A DNA stretch of 7,279 nucleotides. Origin: Parcubacteria group bacterium CG08_land_8_20_14_0_20_43_9. GTDB lineage: Bacteria > Patescibacteriota > Minisyncoccia > Minisyncoccales > PEYH01. The position numbers and the translations under genes were made by a program. Below are positions 1 through 4,489 of the stretch, one piece after another. Each line of letters starts with the position of its first letter. Within the stretch, counting starts at the first letter, position 1. The notes below the pieces were generated by a model. That model saw only the letters and a list, made by a program, of their open reading frames with translations, did no database searches and was not told the origin of the DNA. The DNA lies in assembly GCA_002774465.1 (NCBI GenBank), contig PEYH01000051.1, positions 1 through 7,279 of the forward strand, in the 5' to 3' direction.

Positions 1-136
1 CAATTAAGCAATTAAGCAACTAAGCAACTAAGCAATTAAGCAATTAAGCAATTAAGCAATTAAGCAACTAAGCAACTAAGCAATTAAGCAATTAAGCAAT
101 TAAGCAATTAAGCAACTAAGCAACTAAGCAATTAAG
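1..136. repeat. 8-bp tandem repeat array with 48-bp higher-order period
   Basis: Seventeen uninterrupted 8-bp units run from the left edge, each either CAATTAAG (T type) or CAACTAAG (C type). The order is TTCCTT TTCCTT TTCCT, so the array is also a perfect 48-bp repeat of six units, present 2.8 times. The array may continue beyond the window. Directly after it (145-165) come three 7-base copies of the related motif CAATTAA/CAATTGA. Unit length 8 is not a multiple of 3, and no open frame or coding role is evident. It is likely a non-coding satellite-like array that grows by copying of blocks. Confidence 0.97.
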
Positions 137-175
137 CAGAAAAACAATTAACAATTAACAATTGACTATTACTTC

Positions 176-197
176 ATTGGCTGCGAGCCGATTTTTT
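176..197 (+). terminator. Probable intrinsic terminator of an off-window upstream gene
   Basis: ATTGGCT (176-182) pairs with AGCCGAT (186-192) around a GCG triloop, seven pairs including one T-G wobble. It is followed by five more T residues (193-197). Stem plus T-run is the Rho-independent layout for rightward transcription. No gene lies to its left in the window, so it would end a transcript entering through the repeat array. The same bases overlap the -35 region of a candidate promoter, so the two readings compete. Confidence 0.45.
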
Positions 198-220
198 GTT
201 ATGATGAAGTAAGATATAAT
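177..220 (+). promoter_or_regulatory. Two overlapping candidate sigma-70 promoters
   Basis: Candidate 1 has TTGGCT at 177-182, a 17-base spacer and TATGAT at 200-205, with TG at 197-198 giving an extended -10. Candidate 2 has a perfect TATAAT at 215-220, but only a T-run (192-197) lies at the -35 distance. The second would start transcripts near 227, about 7 bases before the small ORF at 234. That is close to the TATAAT-to-ATG distance of the ATPase gene at 4490. Either could drive the HUMPS-family gene at 389. Judged by eye only. Confidence 0.4.
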
Positions 221-233
221 TATTAATTGTTGT

Positions 234-362
234 ATGAAAAAATATTTTTTCAAACAAGCTAAAAAAGGGAAAGGTCAGTCAGGCAACGCCGCCTTCCGAA
301 CCCCTTCCCGATTTATCAGCCGAAAATGTCAGACAAAACGAAAAATGCTTCAGGGGAAGTAA
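234..362 (+). CDS. Doubtful small basic ORF, 42 codons
   Basis: An ATG-to-TAA frame of 42 codons encodes a very lysine/arginine-rich peptide starting MKKYFFKQAKKGKGQSG, with one cysteine and no membrane segment. It has no Shine-Dalgarno sequence. Its ATG lies 13 bases after a perfect TATAAT (215-220), so a near-leaderless transcript is possible. Its TAA overlaps by one base an ATG at 362 that opens a two-codon frame. I recognise no family. The stretch may instead be the 5' leader of the gene at 389, since GGGAA (267-271) and GGGAAG (354-359) can both pair with the TTCCC around 304-309. Conservation of the peptide in relatives would decide. Confidence 0.2.
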   Translation: MKKYFFKQAKKGKGQSGNAAFRTPSRFISRKCQTKRKMLQGK

Positions 363-370
363 TGTTTTGA
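352..370 (+). promoter_or_regulatory. Shine-Dalgarno-like AGGGGA before a Met-Phe-stop mini-frame
   Basis: AGGGGAAG (352-359) stands at a good ribosome-binding distance before ATG TTT TGA (362-370). This is the best Shine-Dalgarno-like sequence in the window, yet the ATG opens only two codons. The mini-frame is in phase with the HUMPS-family start at 389, 27 bases downstream. Ribosomes could terminate at 370 and restart at 389, or the match could be chance. Confidence 0.25.
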
Positions 371-388
371 AATTATCAAATCGGACTC

Positions 389-1168
389 ATGCTTGATAAA
401 AAGAAAAAATATCTGCAAATTGCCCTTAATGGCACGCTTCAAGACGCTCGCGATGTAATTTTGAAATTGCCGACGGATAGCAGAATTATTATTGAGGCCG
501 GGACGCCCTTGATTAAAAATTACGGCCAGGAGGGCATTCAATATATCAGGAATTTATGGGAGCAAAAAGTGGCGGGAGTGAGCCCGCTGGTTCCGCCGTC
601 AATGGACTTGATTTCCATATTTAAAACAATAAAAGGAATGAGGCAAGATAAGCAAGCGTTTGCTAATAGGCCTGAGGGCGGACTTGCGCCTGTCCCGTAT
701 ATTATAGCCGACCTCAAATGTATGGACCGCGGATTTACCGAGGTGGAGATCGCCAAGTCGGGAGGGGCCAGGGCCGCTACTGTTTTAGGGCAAGCGCCAA
801 TAGAGACCGTTAACGCTTTTATTGAAAAATGCGAAACAATGGGGCTGGATTCAATGATTGATATGATGAATGTTGAGTATCCGATGGGGGTTTTGGGGAA
901 TTTAAATAAATTGCCTGATGTGGTGATTTTGCATCGGGGAGTTGACGAGGAAGATTATAACAGGGAAAAAGAAATTCCTTACCACGAAATTCAGCGCATT
1001 AAAAGCGACTGCGACATAATGATTGCCGTGGCTGGCGGAGACACCATCCAGGAAGTCCAAACAGCCATTCTCAACGATGTTGACATCGTTGTTTTATGGA
1101 GGGCTTTTTACAAGAGTACGGAAGATACGATAAAATTAGCGGAGGAATTTCTCAAAGAAATCCGTTAG
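389..1168 (+). CDS. HUMPS/OMPDC-family lyase, 3-hexulose-6-phosphate synthase-like
   Basis: This is a 259-residue (beta/alpha)8-barrel protein of the hexulose-phosphate synthase/KGPDC/OMP decarboxylase suprafamily. Hallmarks are LQIALN (9-14), EAGTPLIK (36-43), the metal and catalytic DxKxxD motif as DLKCMD (D108, K110, D113), HRGVD (182-186), and the phosphate-site VAGG (214-217). EAGTPLIK and DLKxMDxG resemble hexulose-6-phosphate synthase more than true OMP decarboxylase. In a reduced genome it could link ribulose-5-phosphate and formaldehyde to hexulose-6-phosphate, supplying pentose; substrate and direction are inferred. About 45 extra residues (roughly 62-104) sit between the second and third strand regions, making it longer than the usual 210 or so. 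The second phosphate-site motif, normally GRAI-like, reads WRAF (238-241). The start is fixed by an in-frame TGA at 368; Shine-Dalgarno support is weak. The stop overlaps that of the convergent slipin gene. Confidence 0.9.
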   Translation: MLDKKKKYLQIALNGTLQDARDVILKLPTDSRIIIEAGTPLIKNYGQEGIQYIRNLWEQKVAGVSPLVPPSMDLISIFKTIKGMRQDKQAFANRPEGGLAPVPYIIADLKCMDRGFTEVEIAKSGGARAATVLGQAPIETVNAFIEKCETMGLDSMIDMMNVEYPMGVLGNLNKLPDVVILHRGVDEEDYNREKEIPYHEIQRIKSDCDIMIAVAGGDTIQEVQTAILNDVDIVVLWRAFYKSTEDTIKLAEEFLKEIR

Positions 1169-1929
1169 AGGATATCTTTTTTTCTTCCGGTCAGGTTTTT
1201 GAACCCTTCCAGAATTTCTATTGGCAGGGCAAAAATCACTGTTTTAGAGGGGTCGGGCTGGAGATTATCAATCGTTTCAAGAGTTCTCAATGATAATCCT
1301 CCGGGCGCCGAGGTAAGCAGCTCTGCGGCGTTTTTTAAGTTTTGGGCGGCGGACGCTTCGCCTTCGGACCTGATGATTATCGCCCTTTTTTCCCTTTCTG
1401 CTTCTGCTTGGGCAGCCATCGCCCTTTTCATTCCCGCGGGCAGTTCTATGTCCTGCATTTTGATAGCGGTAACATCTATCCCCCAGGGATCTGTTTCCGC
1501 GTCAACCATTTGTTTGATAGCGATGGCGACATTTTCTCTTTCAGTCAGGAGGGCGTCCAATTCAACCCCGCCGATAATGTCCCTCAAAGCGGCTAAAGCG
1601 TATTGAGAAACAGCGTAGCGGTAATTCTCCACTTTCAAAACCGCAAATTCCGGCTTTTCCACTTTGAAATAGACCACGGCGTTCACCCCGACAGGCACAT
1701 TGTCTTTAGTGATGGCCTCTTGCCGGGGAACATCCACGGTGGTAATTCTTAGGTCCACATTTATCAGGCGCTGGATTCCGGGGAATATCCATCGGAATCC
1801 CGGGATTTTTGTTCCCGAATATTTTCCAAAAGTCAGGATTACCCCCCTTTCATACTCGTTAATGATTCTTATCCCTGACAGGAAAAGGATGAAAAGGAAA
1901 ACCAATATAACAACTAAAGCGATTACCAT
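1165..1929 (-). CDS. Slipin (stomatin-like SPFH/band 7 membrane protein)
   Basis: This 254-residue protein has one N-terminal membrane segment (about 2-19), then NEYERGVILTFGKY (24-37), an SPFH/band 7 domain with QEAITKDNVPVGVNAVVYFKV (split over 70-90), DPWGIDV (147-153) and IELP (161-164). An alanine/glutamate-rich coiled coil follows (about 168-205, MAAQAEAEREKRA). Length and motif order match archaeal and bacterial p-stomatins such as PH1511 of Pyrococcus. Members oligomerise at the membrane and organise lipid or protease microdomains, usually with an NfeD-type protein. No nfeD gene is in this window. The start lies 9 bases after the elp3 stop on the same strand, without a Shine-Dalgarno sequence, so the two genes are probably co-transcribed. 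Its TAA and the TAG of the convergent upstream gene share bases, leaving no room for a terminator. The exact cellular role is unknown. Confidence 0.95.
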   Translation of the reverse strand: MVIALVVILVFLFILFLSGIRIINEYERGVILTFGKYSGTKIPGFRWIFPGIQRLINVDLRITTVDVPRQEAITKDNVPVGVNAVVYFKVEKPEFAVLKVENYRYAVSQYALAALRDIIGGVELDALLTERENVAIAIKQMVDAETDPWGIDVTAIKMQDIELPAGMKRAMAAQAEAEREKRAIIIRSEGEASAAQNLKNAAELLTSAPGGLSLRTLETIDNLQPDPSKTVIFALPIEILEGFKNLTGRKKDIL

Positions 1930-1938
1930 GTTTTTAAG

Positions 1939-3543
1939 TTAATTATTTAATCTTTTTATCATATAAGTGTCCTTGAGGGAATAGCCGAGCGTTTTATAAT
2001 AGCCCCGCGCCCCGACCCCGGAGATTACGGAGATGTTTTTCCGATTGAATTCTTTTTTGATGATTCTTTCCGCTTCTTGCATTAACTTTTTGCCGAGCCC
2101 GCGATGCTGGGGCGCTTTTGTTTTCTGGGAAATAGGCACCAATTTTCCATAAGTATGGAGTTCCCTGACAATGCCGGAATCTTTCAAAACAGGCAGAATT
2201 GCCTGGCTGGGAATTCTTAGGCGCAATAAGCTGTATAGCCGGGTCCTTTCTTTGTTTTCAAAACTCAAAAATATTTCTTTTCCTCCGGACGCCTCATAAT
2301 CCATTCTAAGAAGATAAAGTTTTTCTTTCGGGTTATAATGCTCTTTGACTTCCCGGCACCTGATGCACTTGCATTGCCAACCCTCTTGCTCGGCGATTTT
2401 CTCTATCACCTGCCTCAAGTTGGATGTCTTGGTTCCGCCCTGTATTATGTATTGAGAGGGGATATCGCGGACAATTCTTTGTATCCGGCAGTAATAGGGG
2501 ATTTCCTTTTTAATTTCAATCAGGATTTTTAAGAGTTGTTTTTCCGTATATGGTTTATAATTTTTCTGCCTCCAAACACTATATAAGGGAGCTTCCTTTA
2601 ACAAAGCGCAGGGATAGATTTTAATATAATCCGGCTGGAAGTCAGGACCGGAAAAGAGTTCCTTAAACATTTTAACATCCCTTTCGGGGTCAGACCCCAA
2701 CAAGTTGGGCATCATTTGGAAACAGACCTTGAAACCGGCGTCTTTTAACAATTGAGTCGCCCTGATTGACGCCTCAACCCTATGTCCCCTTTTATTCAAT
2801 TTGAGGATATTATCATAAATGCTTTGGACGCCGAGCTCTACCATCGTTATCCCAAGCCCTCTTAACCGCTTTATTTCTTTTATGTCAATGAAATCCGGCC
2901 TCGTCTCAATAGTGATGCCGATTATCCTGTGTCCCGCTTTCTCATTTTTTCTTTGAGCATCCCTCAATTTTTTATTTTTTAGTTGTCGTTTTACATTTTT
3001 CGTTTTACATTTTTCATTATATTCATTCGCTCCCCTGAAGCATTCCTTGATAAACCAATTTTGGTAATTTTTCGGATAAAAAGACCAGGTTCCGCCAATA
3101 ATTCTTAAGTCAATTTTGTCGGTCGGGTGGCCGATTGCCTCCAGCGCTTTAATTCTCGTCTGGACTTGCCGGAAAGGATGGTATTTTGTTATAATCGCCC
3201 GGGCCACAGCCGGCTCCTCTTTTAAATAACTTTTAGGGACATTGGTCTGACTCGGGCAGAAAATACATTTTCCCGGGCAGGGGAACGGCTTTGTCAGCGC
3301 GGAAATGATGACAATGCCTGAAAGCGAGCGGATTTTTCTGATTCTTAAGGCCTCCTCGATTTCCGGGTTTGGCTTTATGCTTTTATCTTTGATTAAGGTA
3401 TGATAAGCTTCTAATAATCGGGAGTTGGGGAGCATTTTTGAGCTTTTCTTCTTGGCATAACTCCGCTTCAGAGAATTCAAAATTTCCGGGTTTTTATCCC
3501 TTTTTCTTGCAAGGGCGATAATAATTTCTTTTGCCAGTTCCAT
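1939..3543 (-). CDS. elp3: Elp3-type tRNA U34 carboxymethyltransferase (radical SAM + GNAT)
   Basis: This 534-residue protein is the catalytic subunit type that uses acetyl-CoA and SAM to build 5-carboxymethyl-uridine at tRNA position 34. The radical SAM core carries CPGKCIFCP (C89, C93, C96; spacing CX3CX2C, shorter than CX9CX2C of eukaryotic Elp3), GGTW (150-153), ITIETRPD (210-217), ELGVQS (236-241), NKRGH (250-254) and DYIKIYP (305-311). A zinc-loop motif CKCIRCREV lies at 391-399. The C-terminal acetyltransferase domain has LLRLR (439-443), IVRELHTYG (458-466), HRGLGKKL (480-487) and ISGVGARGYYKTLGY (507-521). Length and order match single-subunit archaeal/bacterial Elp3. A lysine-rich extra stretch (about 173-192) contains a DNA tandem repeat. 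The start is 3 bases from the divergent methyltransferase start; neither has a Shine-Dalgarno sequence. Slipin follows it. Confidence 0.96.
   Translation of the reverse strand: MELAKEIIIALARKRDKNPEILNSLKRSYAKKKSSKMLPNSRLLEAYHTLIKDKSIKPNPEIEEALRIRKIRSLSGIVIISALTKPFPCPGKCIFCPSQTNVPKSYLKEEPAVARAIITKYHPFRQVQTRIKALEAIGHPTDKIDLRIIGGTWSFYPKNYQNWFIKECFRGANEYNEKCKTKNVKRQLKNKKLRDAQRKNEKAGHRIIGITIETRPDFIDIKEIKRLRGLGITMVELGVQSIYDNILKLNKRGHRVEASIRATQLLKDAGFKVCFQMMPNLLGSDPERDVKMFKELFSGPDFQPDYIKIYPCALLKEAPLYSVWRQKNYKPYTEKQLLKILIEIKKEIPYYCRIQRIVRDIPSQYIIQGGTKTSNLRQVIEKIAEQEGWQCKCIRCREVKEHYNPKEKLYLLRMDYEASGGKEIFLSFENKERTRLYSLLRLRIPSQAILPVLKDSGIVRELHTYGKLVPISQKTKAPQHRGLGKKLMQEAERIIKKEFNRKNISVISGVGARGYYKTLGYSLKDTYMIKRLNN
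2988..3015 (-). repeat. 14-bp tandem duplication inside elp3
   Basis: GTTTTACATTTTTC occurs twice head to tail (2988-3001 and 3002-3015). Read on the coding strand it encodes residues 177-186 of Elp3. Because 14 is not a multiple of 3, the two copies are read in different frames (EKCKT, then KNVKR). A/T-rich K/N codons continue to about residue 192. The stretch sits in the loop between the GGTW region and ITIETRPD, where other Elp3 proteins are shorter as I recall them, so it looks like an in-frame insertion of low-complexity DNA. Confidence 0.9.
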
Positions 3544-3546
3544 ATT

Positions 3547-4254
3547 ATGAAAAAAGAATATGCCGAATATCTGCTGGAGAGGATAAGGCAGGATTACGAT
3601 GCTATTGCGGAAAGATTTGATAAAACCCAGGATTATCTCCCTCCTGATTTTTCAATCCTCCAGGACTATATTGATGCCAAGGACAGAATTCTTGATTTGG
3701 GTTGCGGAAACGGACGGCTCAAGGAGATAGTCGGGGATAAGGCAGATTACTACGGAGTGGATGTGTCCGGTTCTCTCATCAGAATAGCCAAAGCAAAATA
3801 TCCGGATGGAAAATTTTTTGTCAGCAGGCCGCTATCTTTGCCTTTTGAGGACAATTTTTTTGATAAGGTCTTTTGTTTGGCTGTTTTTCATCATATCCCG
3901 TCCCTTGCTTTAAGAAAAGAGTTTTTAAGGGAAGTCAGGCGCGTTCTGAAGTCGGGAGGCCAGATGGTCCTGACCGTCTGGGACCTGAATGATAGCAAGA
4001 AAGCCAGGCGGTTGTTGTTAAAATACGCTTTTTTGAAAATAATCGGCAAAACAAAGTTTGATTTCAAGGATATTTTTTATCCCTGGAAGAACAGCGCAGG
4101 CAAGGTTATGGCGAACAGGTATATTCATATTTTTTCAGAGAAGGAGCTGGGGAAAATTGTTGAAAGCGCGGGATTTGCAATAAAAGAAAAAGGCATTTTG
4201 GAAAGAAGCCCAAAAAGCAAAAATATTTTTATCATTGCCCAAAAATTAAAGTAG
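3547..4254 (+). CDS. Class I SAM methyltransferase, Trm9/ALKBH8-like
   Basis: This is a 235-residue Rossmann methyltransferase. Motif I is ILDLGCGNG (48-56), the acidic end of strand 2 is GVDVS (70-74), and LPFEDNFFD (98-106) precedes the motif IV-like LAVFHHI (111-117). Several features match the Trm9/ALKBH8 branch rather than generic Methyltransf_11 proteins: YDAIAERFDKTQ (17-28, compare Y-IA-F-TR), GCGNG, the paired HH, REVRRVLKSGGQ (128-139) followed by VWDL (144-147), and RYIHIF with EL (191-201, compare RYYHVF-EL). Trm9 methylates cm5U34 to mcm5U34 in tRNA. Its gene faces elp3, whose enzyme makes the cm5U substrate, which supports the same job here by inference. No Trm112 partner is encoded in the window, and a different small-molecule or RNA substrate remains possible. 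No Shine-Dalgarno sequence is seen; tRNA-Arg follows after 7 bases. Confidence 0.93.
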   Translation: MKKEYAEYLLERIRQDYDAIAERFDKTQDYLPPDFSILQDYIDAKDRILDLGCGNGRLKEIVGDKADYYGVDVSGSLIRIAKAKYPDGKFFVSRPLSLPFEDNFFDKVFCLAVFHHIPSLALRKEFLREVRRVLKSGGQMVLTVWDLNDSKKARRLLLKYAFLKIIGKTKFDFKDIFYPWKNSAGKVMANRYIHIFSEKELGKIVESAGFAIKEKGILERSPKSKNIFIIAQKLK

Positions 4255-4261
4255 TTATTTT

Positions 4262-4333
4262 GTCCCTGTAGTTCAATGGATAAAACACCTCCCTCCGGAG
4301 GAGGAAGTGGCTGTTCGAATCAGCCCAGGGACA
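4262..4333 (+). tRNA. tRNA-Arg, anticodon CCG
   Basis: A complete 72-base cloverleaf can be folded by hand. The acceptor stem GTCCCTG/CAGGGAC has seven perfect pairs with discriminator A4333. The D arm is GTTC/AAAC with one mismatch at its last pair. The anticodon stem CCTCC/GGAGG encloses loop CTCCGGA with CCG at 4295-4297. A 4-base variable loop is followed by T arm GGCTG/CAGCC with loop TTCGAAT. It would decode CGG. CCA is not encoded (CAA follows), so the CCA end must be added by nucleotidyltransferase. It lies 7 bases after the methyltransferase stop and may share its transcript. With C34 it cannot itself be a U34-modification substrate. Confidence 0.96.
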
Positions 4334-4377
4334 CAAATCCGAATCCTTCTCGCGGAGCAGGTATGTGCGCGGTTCTT

Positions 4378-4417
4378 GCGACCGAGCCACCCCAAGGTCG
4401 CCAAAAAGGCGGTTTTT
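4378..4417 (+). terminator. Possible terminator hairpins after tRNA-Arg
   Basis: Two alternative stems overlap. GCGACC (4378-4383) pairs with GGTCGC (4396-4401) around a 12-base loop. TCGCC (4398-4402) pairs with GGCGG (4408-4412) around AAAAA and is directly followed by TTTTT (4413-4417). The second has the intrinsic-terminator layout, though the stem is short and includes a wobble. It would end the methyltransferase-tRNA transcript before the ATPase promoter. The preceding 44 bases after the tRNA show no gene. Confidence 0.4.
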
Positions 4418-4437
4418 GAGTTTTCCACAGTTCCCTG

Positions 4438-4464
4438 CATATTTAACTTGACACTTTAAATATG
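4438..4464. promoter_or_regulatory. Perfect 9-bp dyad overlapping the ATPase -35 box (candidate operator)
   Basis: CATATTTAA (4438-4446) and TTAAATATG (4456-4464) are exact inverted copies separated by nine bases. The dyad centre falls inside the TTGACA box (4448-4453), and the right arm occupies the promoter spacer. Arm centres are 18 bp apart, roughly two helical turns, which is typical of a homodimer operator. No DNA-binding regulator gene is adjacent, so the binding protein is unknown. The arms are A/T-rich, so chance is not excluded. Confidence 0.45.
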
Positions 4465-4477
4465 TGGGGCGTATAAT
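4448..4477 (+). promoter_or_regulatory. Consensus sigma-70 promoter of the ATPase gene
   Basis: TTGACA (4448-4453) and TATAAT (4472-4477) are both perfect consensus hexamers with an 18-base spacer. The predicted start is near 4484, only about 6 bases before the ATG at 4490, so the mRNA would be nearly leaderless. That fits the absence of a Shine-Dalgarno sequence. The promoter is also the clearest evidence that the source is bacterial. Confidence 0.85.
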
Positions 4478-4489
4478 AAGAGAAAAACC

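Noticed and set aside
1..136. CRISPR array
   Set aside because: Units are 8 bases and contiguous, with no spacers and no cas genes in the window.
362..388. Reading TGA as glycine (SR1/Gracilibacteria code), which would extend the HUMPS-family gene upstream to the ATG at 362
   Set aside because: No gene in the window has an internal TGA, TGG is used for tryptophan, and the ATPase and radical SAM genes end naturally at TGA. Read-through of the latter would run into an unrelated frame over the next gene.
1199..1606. Long plus-strand open frames opposite the slipin gene, and others opposite elp3 and the radical SAM gene
   Set aside because: They are antisense shadows of clearly recognisable genes and resemble no known protein.
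4334..4395. Second tRNA or tRNA remnant after tRNA-Arg (a CGGT/ACCG arm with a 7-base loop, then CCACCCCA)
   Set aside because: The loop lacks TTCGA-type bases, the putative anticodon stem has a mismatch and no T at position 33, and no acceptor or D arm can be drawn.
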